44,285 bases of DNA from Betaproteobacteria bacterium (GTDB lineage Bacteria; Pseudomonadota; Gammaproteobacteria; Burkholderiales; Burkholderiaceae_A), in NCBI GenBank assembly GCA_016868255.1, contig VGHN01000010.1, forward strand, positions 1 to 44,285, in the 5' to 3' direction. Made by a program: the position numbers and the translations under genes. This document shows, in pieces, positions 7,010 to 15,144 of the stretch. The notes beneath the pieces were generated by a model. The model worked only from the letters and a program-made list of their open reading frames with translations. It had not been told where the DNA came from and did not search any database. How positions within the stretch are numbered: position 1 is the stretch's first letter; every line of letters starts with the position of its first letter.

Positions 7010-9466
7010 ATGCAGAGCCGTGGATCCCCTTCAAGGGGATTGCGATTGCTTTGGGTCGCCCTCTTGGCCGGGGGCCTATCCATGGCGGCATCCGCCATGG
7101 ATACTTCCCTGAATCCTGACAAGGCGGTCTTGGCCGCAGTCGAGATTAATCAGGTTCAGGCCGCACGTGGCGCCATGGTGATTCCCATCACTGGCAATAC
7201 CTGCTGGATCGACTCTCAGGCCCTGGCCGCTCGGGCCCTGCTCGCCGGTCGCATCCAAGCACCCCTTGCAGGCCGCGCCATGGTGCGGGTCGACGGGCCC
7301 AAGGAATCGTGCAGCCTTGAGCCCAAGTCCGGTGTGGTGCGCATCGTCCTTCCGCCCGCGAGTCTCAAGCCACAACGAATTCTTCTGGGCCAAGGACCGG
7401 CCACAAAGGCACCGACCCAAAACAAATCCTCTGCGAGCACAACTGGAGTTCATGTTGAAGAGTTGCCAAGCCTCGCCTTGGACTGGCTCGGCACCACCCA
7501 GGTTCAGGCCTATGGGCTCACGGCCAGTGTCGGCAGGCATCAATTCGCTGCAAACACCCTTGCGGGGGCATCTTCGCAACCACTGCGTTGGAACCACGAG
7601 ACCGAACTGGCATCGGGCGCACTATTGAGTCTTGGCCATGTGCAAACCTCAAATAATCTCTGGTCCAGCCCACGCTCGGGCCTGGGGCTACTCTATCAGA
7701 GTCATCACCCCCGAAAGCAAAGTACATCGCGCAGCTACAACCAGATTGAACTCGAGCAGCCAGCGAGGCTTCGAATCCTCGACCTTCAAGGCGCACAGCT
7801 CTATAGCAGTGGTCTGGTCATGCCGGGAAATGTTTTGCTCGAGGCGCTCGGCGCCAGCAACCGGCCAGGCCTTGTAGAACTCGAGATTCGCGGACTCAAT
7901 GGCGAGCGACAGAGCCTGCTGCTTCCATGGGTCGCGAGCCCAGACCTTCTGTCTCCCGGAATGTTGAAGTTCGAGGCGTTTGGAGGCGACGGCGAGCAAT
8001 CATTGTTGGTGTCATATGGGCTGACCGAGCGGGAAGGCCTGCGCGTGGGACTCTCACTGCGCGACCGACTCGAGCCATTCACGTCGGTCACGACCTCTCG
8101 CATTCATCGAACGCTTCTCTCTGCCGGCCTTGGACTCGACTGCACAGAGCAATGCCACAACCAGGGCCTGCTTCGAGTCACACTGGCACCGCTTGCCCAG
8201 ACCTCTGTTCAGGCCGAATGGCGTCATCGATCAAACCCGCTAAACGTCCAGCCCTCGACACCCTCTACGACCTCATCGACGACCTCATCGACGACCTCAT
8301 CTGGAACGCCATCCACCGCCTCCTCTAAGGGGTTGCGCCCATTGAGCCCTGTTGCCCGTTGGTCGGGAAGCCTCTCGATTCATCATCGGCTCAACAACGC
8401 CCATTCCCTCTCACTCAATCTCAGCGAGTCCGACCAATCACTTGCGTCGTTGGCATGGAGCGCGCGACCCTGGCGAGGCACCGAGGTGCAGATCCAGCAT
8501 CGACAACAGAACATCAATGGAATCGGTGGCCGAAGCTGGCAACTGCTCCTTCGCATCGACCTCGACCAGAAACTCTCTGCCTCGGTGCAGGCAGAGACCA
8601 CTGGCAGGGGTTACCAGCTCGCTTCGCGTCTGCAGTCCAGGGGAGGCCAACGCAACAGTGAGTCATGGAGCCTCGCCAAACGGGCCGGCCCACTGCCAAG
8701 CGCCGAGTTCAGTCTTCGCAGTCAACGCCCTTTTGGTGAGGCGCAACTCTTCCTGCGTGAGCAGGGCAATGGGGCAGACTTCGATGTCGCCGTCTCCTCC
8801 AGAATCTGGATCACCCCCATGGGTATCGAGTTTGGAAACCTTGGCGACAACAACCTGGTGATTCACGAGATTGGGCAGAGTGGCCTGGTGGTGGAGCAGT
8901 CGGGTCAACTACAGACCATCTCGAATCATCGCGGGCAGGCGGTCTTCACCCAGGTTCCATCATTCACGCAGGCCCGATTCCAGCCCCGGGCCAATCGCCT
9001 GCCAATGCATTTGCAATGGAGCGGGGCCGGCACCGAAGTCCTCACCGCCTCCAAGCGCGCCTATCGCGTCCAATCCGTACAAGGCCTTCGAGTGGTGGAG
9101 GAGACCCAACTCATCTGGCCAACCACAGCCAAGCCTCTGTGGGTCCAAGAGGTTCGAGACGCACAGAACAAGCCCATCGATTCAACGGCCGATGGGTTCG
9201 TAAACTTTCTTCCGGAAAAACATGCTCTGCCTCTCGCGGTGCGAACACGAGAGGGGATCCTCCTGGCTTGTGGAAAACCATCGACCCCCCAGAGCCCCAA
9301 AGAGAGCGGCCTGCGAGTGGGTGAGAGGCCAAGCACGAAACCATCTGCTGGCCGTGCCGCATTGGCGCAGAGCCCTCGGAAACTTCTCTGCGTAGAGACC
9401 GATCCTAGCTGGCCCCCATCATCTGGTTCGGAAGCCATAGCGCAATTTGGGGGAATATCGAAATAA
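7010..9466 (+). CDS. Outer-membrane usher of an archaic chaperone-usher pilus
   Basis: An 818-residue protein with an N-terminal signal peptide (about residues 1-30) after an AGAGGG site. Composition and pattern fit FimD/CsuD-like ushers: an N-terminal chaperone-binding domain with a Cys pair, a long beta-barrel region rich in alternating hydrophobic strands (VQAYGLTASVGRHQF, LRVGLSLRDRLEP, SQRPFGEAQLFLREQ), then C-terminal domains (GLVVEQSGQLQTISNHRGQA). Ushers form the outer-membrane pore that takes up chaperone-subunit complexes and extrudes the pilus. A Ser/Thr-rich low-complexity segment (about residues 415-440) comes from a short tandem repeat. The last 62 nt overlap the opposing dctM gene, so the extreme C-terminus may be a late extension. 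Confidence 0.88.
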   Translation: MQSRGSPSRGLRLLWVALLAGGLSMAASAMDTSLNPDKAVLAAVEINQVQAARGAMVIPITGNTCWIDSQALAARALLAGRIQAPLAGRAMVRVDGPKESCSLEPKSGVVRIVLPPASLKPQRILLGQGPATKAPTQNKSSASTTGVHVEELPSLALDWLGTTQVQAYGLTASVGRHQFAANTLAGASSQPLRWNHETELASGALLSLGHVQTSNNLWSSPRSGLGLLYQSHHPRKQSTSRSYNQIELEQPARLRILDLQGAQLYSSGLVMPGNVLLEALGASNRPGLVELEIRGLNGERQSLLLPWVASPDLLSPGMLKFEAFGGDGEQSLLVSYGLTEREGLRVGLSLRDRLEPFTSVTTSRIHRTLLSAGLGLDCTEQCHNQGLLRVTLAPLAQTSVQAEWRHRSNPLNVQPSTPSTTSSTTSSTTSSGTPSTASSKGLRPLSPVARWSGSLSIHHRLNNAHSLSLNLSESDQSLASLAWSARPWRGTEVQIQHRQQNINGIGGRSWQLLLRIDLDQKLSASVQAETTGRGYQLASRLQSRGGQRNSESWSLAKRAGPLPSAEFSLRSQRPFGEAQLFLREQGNGADFDVAVSSRIWITPMGIEFGNLGDNNLVIHEIGQSGLVVEQSGQLQTISNHRGQAVFTQVPSFTQARFQPRANRLPMHLQWSGAGTEVLTASKRAYRVQSVQGLRVVEETQLIWPTTAKPLWVQEVRDAQNKPIDSTADGFVNFLPEKHALPLAVRTREGILLACGKPSTPQSPKESGLRVGERPSTKPSAGRAALAQSPRKLLCVETDPSWPPSSGSEAIAQFGGISK
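8269..8304 (+). repeat. 12-bp tandem repeat within the usher gene
   Basis: Two exact copies of GACCTCATCGAC and a third that diverges in its last three bases lie in tandem. In the usher frame they encode repeated Thr-Ser-Ser-Thr inside a Ser/Thr linker. The unit is a multiple of three, so copy-number change would keep the frame. Confidence 0.7.
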
Positions 9467-10736
9467 TGACCATCGACATGAGCATGAGCAGCACAAAAGG
9501 CATCGATCCGATCAAGATGTCTTTGATCGAGACCTTTGGCACCACACCCTTCAAGACATAGAGGTTGAGCCCCACCGGCGGGGTGATAAGCCCAATCTCC
9601 ATATTGATGGTGAGAATCACTGCGAACCAGATGAGGTCGAAGTTATTGGCCTCGAGCACGGGCGTGAGGATTGGCATCACCATGAGGATGATGGCCACCG
9701 GGGGAAGGAACATGCCCGCCACAATCAAGAATAGGTTGATGGCGAGCATAAGCACCCAACGATTCAGATTGAGGTCAACCAGCCACTGGGCCGCCGATTG
9801 GGTCACGTACAACAAGGACATCATGTAAGAGAACGCCGCTGCGGCTGCAATGATGAGCAGAATCATCGTGGACTCGCGCACCGTCTCGCGAAAGATTCTC
9901 CACTGCGACTCGCGCGTTCTGGCCTTGTAGATCACCACCACCAGGGCCATGGCCAGGGCCGCTGAGATGGCAGCCACCTCGGACGGCGTCGCAATGCCCC
10001 CGTACATGGCATAAGCAATCATGATGACGATCATGATGAATGGCGACACGCGACCGAGGCCTTCAAACTTCTCGGCAAGACTGTAGCGTCGGGCCTCGAT
10101 TCGCTCGGCCATGGCCGAGCGCAGTGACCGACTGCTGATGAGGCTCACCGCCCAAGCGTAGGCGGCAAACATCAATACCAACATAATTCCCGGAATCACC
10201 CCGGCCAGGAACAACCGGCCAATCGAAGTCTCGGTGGAGATGCCGTAGAGAATCATGGTGATCGATGGCGGAATGAGGATGCCAAGTGTTCCTCCGGCAC
10301 AGACCGAACCCGTGGCGAGTCGAACTGGCACACCTCGGTCGATCATCTCGGGGACACCGGCCTTGCCGATGGCCGCTGCAGTAGCAGGGCTCGATCCGCT
10401 GATTGCGCTAAAGAGCCCACAAGCAAGAATGTTGGCAATCACCAGGCCACCGGGAACGCGATCCAGCCAACGGTGCAGCGATTCATAAATATCGCGGCCC
10501 GCATGGGTGCTGCCGATTGCGGCACCCAGAAGAATAAAGAGAGGGATTGTGAGCAGCGCGAAGGATGCCAACTCGTCCATCATCACCAGGGGGATGTTGG
10601 CCAGGCTCGCTGGACCATCAAAGACAATGAGAAAACCCGCAGCGATGAGTGAGAGGCCCCAGGCGATTGGAAGCCCAGAGAAAAGAACCACCAGCGTCAC
10701 GAGCAGAATCAGGCCACCGATCTGAAGTTCACTCAT
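9405..10736 (-). CDS. dctM: TRAP transporter large permease subunit DctM
   Basis: A 443-residue inner-membrane protein with about 12 helices. MSELQIGGLILLVTLVVLFSG at the start and the conserved internal segments GSSPATAAAIGKAGVPEM, GTLGILIPPSITMILYG and ITPPVGLNLYVLKGV are diagnostic of the DctM/SiaM family. This subunit moves the substrate using a sodium or proton gradient. The ATG at 10736 was chosen because homology begins there and it overlaps the dctQ stop by 4 nt (ATGA); a longer frame to 10844 would only shadow dctQ. Substrate is unknown, though organic or keto acids are usual for the family. Its 3' end overlaps the usher gene on the other strand by 62 nt. Confidence 0.93.
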   Translation of the reverse strand: MSELQIGGLILLVTLVVLFSGLPIAWGLSLIAAGFLIVFDGPASLANIPLVMMDELASFALLTIPLFILLGAAIGSTHAGRDIYESLHRWLDRVPGGLVIANILACGLFSAISGSSPATAAAIGKAGVPEMIDRGVPVRLATGSVCAGGTLGILIPPSITMILYGISTETSIGRLFLAGVIPGIMLVLMFAAYAWAVSLISSRSLRSAMAERIEARRYSLAEKFEGLGRVSPFIMIVIMIAYAMYGGIATPSEVAAISAALAMALVVVIYKARTRESQWRIFRETVRESTMILLIIAAAAAFSYMMSLLYVTQSAAQWLVDLNLNRWVLMLAINLFLIVAGMFLPPVAIILMVMPILTPVLEANNFDLIWFAVILTINMEIGLITPPVGLNLYVLKGVVPKVSIKDILIGSMPFVLLMLMSMVIISIFPQIALWLPNQMMGAS

Positions 10737-11233
10737 GACTGAAACTCCTGTCGCACTCGGGGCGAGAGCTCCAACACAATCTCGGCGACATATTGGGCGG
10801 AAGTCATAAAGAGTCCGATGGGCATTGTGGCAAAGAGTGGCCACTTATAGGGCGCCCAGACACTCTCGGTGCGCTCTCCCTTCATAAAAGAGTCGATCGC
10901 AAACTCCAGACCGAGAAGGCCCAGGAAAATAGTCACAGCCAGCCCCAGAAATAGCGTGAAGAGGTGAAGTGCTCGGGCGAGACGCTCTGGCAAATAAGCA
11001 GAGAGCAGGTCAACGCCGACATGGCCTTTGGTCTTTAGCGTATAGGGGCTGGCTAGAAAAAGTGAGCAGACCATAAGAAAGATGCCAAGCTCCAACTCCC
11101 AAGAGGTGGAGTAGCCCATGGTCCTGTAGAGAACCATCCAGCAGATGATCGCCGTTGCGCAAGAGAGCAAAGCCGCTGCGATGACCGCCATGGCGTCGCA
11201 GATGCGGTCCATGGCCCTTACATATCCAAGCAT
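10733..11233 (-). CDS. dctQ: TRAP transporter small permease subunit DctQ
   Basis: A four-helix membrane protein of about 166 residues. RAMDRICDAMAVIAAALL, ELELGIFLMVCSLFLASPYTLKTKGHV(G)VD and a C-terminal helix before QYVAEIVLEL fit DctQ, which pairs with DctM in the inner membrane. The start is taken as the ATG at 11233, after a GGGG stretch. An upstream GTG at 11263 lies in the loop of a terminator hairpin and would encode MKRRVFIG from the stem, so it is unlikely. The ATGA overlap with dctM couples their translation. The hairpin upstream probably keeps dctQM expression below that of dctP. Confidence 0.9.
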   Translation of the reverse strand: MLGYVRAMDRICDAMAVIAAALLSCATAIICWMVLYRTMGYSTSWELELGIFLMVCSLFLASPYTLKTKGHVGVDLLSAYLPERLARALHLFTLFLGLAVTIFLGLLGLEFAIDSFMKGERTESVWAPYKWPLFATMPIGLFMTSAQYVAEIVLELSPRVRQEFQS

Positions 11234-11246
11234 TGTTGCCCCAATA

Positions 11247-11274
11247 AAAACCCGCCGTTTCACCGGCGGGTTTT
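11247..11274 (-). terminator. Intrinsic terminator between dctP and dctQ
   Basis: On the minus strand AAAACCCGCCG and CGGCGGGTTTT form an 11-bp stem with a six-base loop, and the T-run continues (TTTTTATT). It begins about 31 nt after the dctP stop and ends 13 nt before the dctQ ATG. It is a textbook Rho-independent terminator placed inside an operon, so it likely acts as a partial terminator. The stem is also followed by four T on the plus strand. Confidence 0.85.
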
Positions 11275-11305
11275 GTCAGTTAGAAAAAATTAACAGAGAA
11301 AGGGC

Positions 11306-12334
11306 TTAGGACTTCTTCTTGGGGGCCGCGGCCTTGAGCAACTCATCGAGCAGGCCCTTGGCAGTCGGAGAGAGCTTTGCATACTCGGGATAGGCAGTCT
11401 TCTTGGCCAATGCCACCCACGCATCAAACTCGGCTTTCGACATTTCGCGCGATGTTCCGCCGGCTTTCACGTAAGCCTCGGCCATCTTCATGGTGGACTC
11501 GCGCTGAATGGTGAGAAAAAAAGCATCCGATTTGTCGGCGGCTTCCTGGAAGATTTTCTTCTGCTTCGGGGTGAGCTTGTCCCAGGCCTGCTTGGACATC
11601 ACCAGGGGCTGAAGCAGCATCCACAGGGCACTCTCGCCACCAACTGTTGCGTGTTTGGTCTGCTCATAGAGCCGCATGGAAACGAAGGTTTCGGCGGAGG
11701 TGAGGGTTCCATTGAGCACGCCCGACTGCAGGCCCGAGTAGATCTCGGTCGAGGCCATGGCAGTGACCGAGGCACCCGCGGCCTTGAGCATGGACTCGAA
11801 GGTGGGGTCTGCGGCACGCAGCTTCATGCCCGACACAGACTCGGGGCCGGTTACGGCCTTGTCTTTGGCTGCAAAGCCGCCGGGGGTCCACCACCAGGTG
11901 ATGATGCGAAAGCCATGCTTCTCTGATAGCTCTTGAAGCTTCGTGTAGTAGCCCGTTTTCTTCAGGCTCATGGCGAAATCGAGGTTGGGAATGGTGCCCG
12001 GCAGAATCACGGCCGAAAACTCTTGGGCTTTGCCCACGGCGTAAGACATTGGGAATACGGCCATTTCCAGCGTGCCGTTCTGAAGCGCATCGAGCTGGGC
12101 GACCGGCTTAATGCCGAGAGACTGGGCGGGATAGATTCTGAACTTCAGACTCGGATCGGCCTTCTCGACCTCGGAGACAAAGAGTCGGGTGGCACGGTCT
12201 CGACCATCTACCTGCGCCTTCCACTGGTGGGAGATCTTGATCTCTTGCGCCTGAAGGCCGGTGGAGATACCCATTGCTGCGGCCAGACCGGCCATCGCGA
12301 GGGCTTTGGGGATTGATCGAAACAACTTAGCCAT
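11306..12334 (-). CDS. dctP: TRAP transporter substrate-binding protein DctP
   Basis: A 342-residue periplasmic binding protein with a signal peptide (MAKLFRSIPKALAMAGLAAA...; cleavage probably after LQA, near residue 29). The body has the DctP fold signatures: FPMSYAVGKAQEFSAVILPGTIPN, SGMKLRAADPTFESMLKAAGAS and TEIYSGLQSGVLNGTLTSAETF. The Arg in GMKLRA is the residue that commonly salt-bridges a carboxylate ligand in this family. An AAGGAGA site precedes the ATG. It captures substrate for DctQM, encoded downstream after a terminator. The upstream SDR gene, 110 bp away on the same strand, may act on the imported compound. Confidence 0.93.
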   Translation of the reverse strand: MAKLFRSIPKALAMAGLAAAMGISTGLQAQEIKISHQWKAQVDGRDRATRLFVSEVEKADPSLKFRIYPAQSLGIKPVAQLDALQNGTLEMAVFPMSYAVGKAQEFSAVILPGTIPNLDFAMSLKKTGYYTKLQELSEKHGFRIITWWWTPGGFAAKDKAVTGPESVSGMKLRAADPTFESMLKAAGASVTAMASTEIYSGLQSGVLNGTLTSAETFVSMRLYEQTKHATVGGESALWMLLQPLVMSKQAWDKLTPKQKKIFQEAADKSDAFFLTIQRESTMKMAEAYVKAGGTSREMSKAEFDAWVALAKKTAYPEYAKLSPTAKGLLDELLKAAAPKKKS

Positions 12335-12444
12335 TCGTGTCTCCTTGCGTGGGTGTTCTTGAGCCTCTGATCATCCCCAAGGGCCGCGGGTTGCGCATCA
12401 GGGAAATCCCCGCCTTTGCTGGGGCACCGCCGGCCTCAACTCCA

Positions 12445-13236
12445 TCAACCCCTTCCAATGAAGGGCATATTGGTGGCCATGATGGTCATGAACTGGACAT
12501 TCGCGCCAAGCGGAAGCGAGGCCATGTGGCAAACCGCATCGGCCACGCATTTCATGTCCATGATGGGCTCGGCCTTTCGCGAGCCATCGGCCTGAAGCGC
12601 GCCCGCACCAAAAGACGTGGTCATCTCGGAGGCTGCATTGCCAATGTCAATTTGACCGCAGGCAATCGAGAACGGACGCCCATCGAGCGAGAGTTGTTTG
12701 GTGAGCCCGGTGATGGCGTGTTTGGTTACGGTATAGGCCACCGAGAGCGGCCTTGGCGCCTGCGCAGAAATCGAACCGTTGTTGATAATTCGACCCCCCA
12801 TGGGCGATTGATGACGCATCAGACCGAAGGCCGCACGCGCGCAGAGAAAGGCGCCATTGAGGTTCACGGCCACCGACTGCTCCCAGGTCTCCAACGAGAC
12901 TTCGTCAATGAGTGCACCAGCGGGAAAGATGCCCGCATTGTTGAATAAGAGATCCAAACGCCCGAAGTCGGCCCTGACTTGCGCAAACAAGCGGTCGACC
13001 TCAGAAGCCTTTGAGACATCTGCAGTGATCACCCTTGCGTTTGCATGACCGACCGCAGTCTCAAGCAGCGGCTGCTCGCGCCGGCCCACCAAAATTACGT
13101 TCCAGCCTTCGTTGAGAAGCCCGCGAGCGCTGGCACGGCCTATGCCGCTGCCCGCGCCCGTGACCAACGCAACCCTTGGGCCTGCATGAGCGGCGCCCAG
13201 ACCCGGTGAGGAAGTATTCTGTTGCGCTGAATTCAT
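12445..13236 (-). CDS. Short-chain dehydrogenase/reductase (SDR family)
   Basis: A 263-residue NAD(P)-dependent oxidoreductase. The N-terminal cofactor loop is VTGAGSGIGRASARGLL. NNAGIFPAGA and VAVNLNGAFLCARAAF follow, and the active site has Ser in NNGSISAQ and Tyr/Lys in VAYTVTKHA. After the active site the sequence reads IACGQIDIGNAASEMT where most SDRs have PG-I-T; I recall the GQIDIGNAA variant in a subgroup of bacterial SDRs. Substrate is unknown. It lies upstream of dctPQM on the same strand, so it may oxidise or reduce the transported compound. Only 14 bp separate its ATG from the divergent esterase start, and no strong ribosome site is seen. Confidence 0.88.
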   Translation of the reverse strand: MNSAQQNTSSPGLGAAHAGPRVALVTGAGSGIGRASARGLLNEGWNVILVGRREQPLLETAVGHANARVITADVSKASEVDRLFAQVRADFGRLDLLFNNAGIFPAGALIDEVSLETWEQSVAVNLNGAFLCARAAFGLMRHQSPMGGRIINNGSISAQAPRPLSVAYTVTKHAITGLTKQLSLDGRPFSIACGQIDIGNAASEMTTSFGAGALQADGSRKAEPIMDMKCVADAVCHMASLPLGANVQFMTIMATNMPFIGRG

Positions 13237-13250
13237 AAAGGAGTGTTCTC

Positions 13251-13871
13251 TTGAGCGACGGCATTGGAATTGCCCATTCTTGCATCATTTACATCCATGG
13301 GTTTCGCAGTTCGCCGCAGTCATCCAAAGCCTTGCAGCTTCAGGAGTGGCTGTCCAAAGACGGCATCGAGTTTCGCTGCCCAGCGCTCGACATTCGCCCA
13401 CGCACGGCCCAGTCGCAAATTCAAACCGAAATTGACCAGGCACTTGCCAAGGGACTCACACCCCGACTCATCGGCAGCTCCCTCGGCGGTTTCTATGCCG
13501 CACACTTCATGGAGTCACATCCTGCGCGGGCTGCATTCAAAGCCTGCCTGATCAACCCAGCTTGCTATCCCAGCAGAGACCTTGCGGGCCAGATCGGTGA
13601 GTTGCCTGCCTGGCACTCTGGCGAGGTCCTTGTTTTCAAAGAGAGTTACCTCGACGAGCTTGCGGACATGGCGGTGGGGCTCACCTCGCCGGAGCGCTAC
13701 CTGTTGGTGGCCGCCACGGGCGACACACTCTTGGACTGGCGAGAGATGGTCGACACATTTCCGGGCGCACAACACCACGTCGTGGAAGGCTCCGACCACA
13801 GCCTCACCGATTTCCCTGATCACTGGCCCTCTATTCGTTCATTTCTGCTCGAATCGAGTGAGAGGCGTTGA
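13251..13871 (+). CDS. YqiA/YcfP-like alpha/beta-hydrolase (esterase)
   Basis: A 206-residue cytoplasmic alpha/beta-hydrolase. IIYIHGFRSSPQSSKA near the start and GSSLGGFYAAHFME (nucleophile Ser in G-S-S-L-G) match the YqiA family. The acid and His of the triad are likely in AATGDTLLDW and EGSDHSLTDF. E. coli YqiA is an esterase active on short acyl esters; the physiological substrate is not known. The start is TTG at 13251, supported by AAAGGAG seven bases upstream; no in-frame ATG is closer. The last 52 nt overlap the convergent MFS gene, and it diverges from the SDR gene with 14 bp between starts. Confidence 0.87.
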   Translation: MSDGIGIAHSCIIYIHGFRSSPQSSKALQLQEWLSKDGIEFRCPALDIRPRTAQSQIQTEIDQALAKGLTPRLIGSSLGGFYAAHFMESHPARAAFKACLINPACYPSRDLAGQIGELPAWHSGEVLVFKESYLDELADMAVGLTSPERYLLVAATGDTLLDWREMVDTFPGAQHHVVEGSDHSLTDFPDHWPSIRSFLLESSERR

Positions 13872-15094
13872 AGCCAAACCCATCCCGCAAGGAAGAAGAG
13901 TCCTGTCATCCATAGAGCGAGTCTGTGGTCTCCGGCCGAGACACTCGTGACCAAGCCATATGAGAGCGGGCCAAGAATGGCCGCCGCATTAATCGCCACA
14001 CCCCAATAGCCAAAGGCCTCGCTCACCGAGCCCTTCGGGGCCAAAAGGCCAACGACTGCGCGTGCCCCGCTCTGACTCGCTCCCATGGCCAGTCCAGCGA
14101 GATTCGCAGCCACCCAGAATGCTGCCTCGCCCTGCGCCGTGGCGGCCACAACCACCATCAACATCCAGAGCACCAAAGCCATTGAGAGGCTCCGGCGATG
14201 GCCCAGACGATCCTGGAGTCTTCCAAATAGAAATGCCCCAAGGCTTGCAGTCACGTTGACAACCAAGAGCAAGACGATGGTCTGTGCCATGCCAAAGCCC
14301 AAGGCCTGCTGCGCGTAGATCGAGGCCAAGGCAATCACCGTGGCCACCCCGGACTGATAAACCAGCACGCAACCCAGAAATGATCGCAAGGCCCGATGCT
14401 TGCCCATCTCGCGCCAACCGCGAACAAGCCTTGACCATGCCTGCTGCCACCGCGCATCGGTTGCGGCCTGGGTCTCGGGCAGCTGCGAGAGCGCCACAAG
14501 CCCAACAACTAAAAACACCGCAGCGGTGACCCACATGGCGCCCGACATCTGCACCTGTGCGAGTGGCATTTCTAATAGTTCCTTGGGCCCTGCCATCACC
14601 CAGACCAGTGCCAAGGCAAGCGTTACGAGCCCACCCAGATAACCCACCGACCAACCAAACCCAGACAAACGGCCCAGACGATCGGGCGCGGCCAGTTCGC
14701 GAAGGTAGGCGGCGGAAAGGTCTTGATGGGTCGCATAGAAAAAGTTTGAAAGCAGCAGAAGCACGCCCGCCATCGCCCAATCGCCAGGGCCCACCCAGGC
14801 AAGCCCTGCAGTAGCCGTTGCACAGACAATCGTGCACAACACCAGGGCCCTTCTGCGTCCACCCCGCGCATCGACATAGGCCCCCACCCATGGGGCCAAG
14901 ACCATCACAAAGAGGTAGCTCAGACCCAAAAGAAGCGTCCATGCCAGGGTTGCGTTGGGCGAACCATCGGCCACCACCGACACAAAATAGGCATTGAATA
15001 CGGCGGTGAGCACCACCGTGGTGTAGCCGGAGTTGGCGAAATCAAGGCCGGCCCAGGCCCAAATCTGCCGCCGAGTGGCCCCTGTCTGAGGCAA
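13820..15094 (-). CDS. MFS transporter, UMF1 (Atg22-like) family
   Basis: A 424-residue membrane protein with about 12 helices. The start [24 protein letters not shown] is the hallmark of bacterial UMF1 transporters, related to yeast vacuolar effluxer Atg22. [14 protein letters not shown] is the MFS loop 2-3 motif, and [18 protein letters not shown] is its counterpart in the second half. Substrate is unknown; efflux of amino acids or other small molecules is suggested only by distant relatives. The start is TTG at 15094, six bases after a strong GAAAGGAG site. The 3' end overlaps the esterase gene by 52 nt on the opposite strand. Confidence 0.87.
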   Translation of the reverse strand: MPQTGATRRQIWAWAGLDFANSGYTTVVLTAVFNAYFVSVVADGSPNATLAWTLLLGLSYLFVMVLAPWVGAYVDARGGRRRALVLCTIVCATATAGLAWVGPGDWAMAGVLLLLSNFFYATHQDLSAAYLRELAAPDRLGRLSGFGWSVGYLGGLVTLALALVWVMAGPKELLEMPLAQVQMSGAMWVTAAVFLVVGLVALSQLPETQAATDARWQQAWSRLVRGWREMGKHRALRSFLGCVLVYQSGVATVIALASIYAQQALGFGMAQTIVLLLVVNVTASLGAFLFGRLQDRLGHRRSLSMALVLWMLMVVVAATAQGEAAFWVAANLAGLAMGASQSGARAVVGLLAPKGSVSEAFGYWGVAINAAAILGPLSYGLVTSVSAGDHRLALWMTGLFFLAGWVWLQRLSLDSSRNERIEGQ

Positions 15095-15144
15095 AATACT
15101 CTCCTTTCATAGACCAACCAAGAGTCGCACTGGCAATACTCTCC

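Noticed and set aside
11234-11263. GTG start of dctQ at 11263
   Set aside because: The codon lies in the loop of an intrinsic terminator and the added residues come from the stem; the ATG at 11233 is preferable.
12408-12424. Possible terminator CCCC...GGGG between the SDR gene and dctP
   Set aside because: The stem is only about four or five pairs and no T-run follows on either strand.
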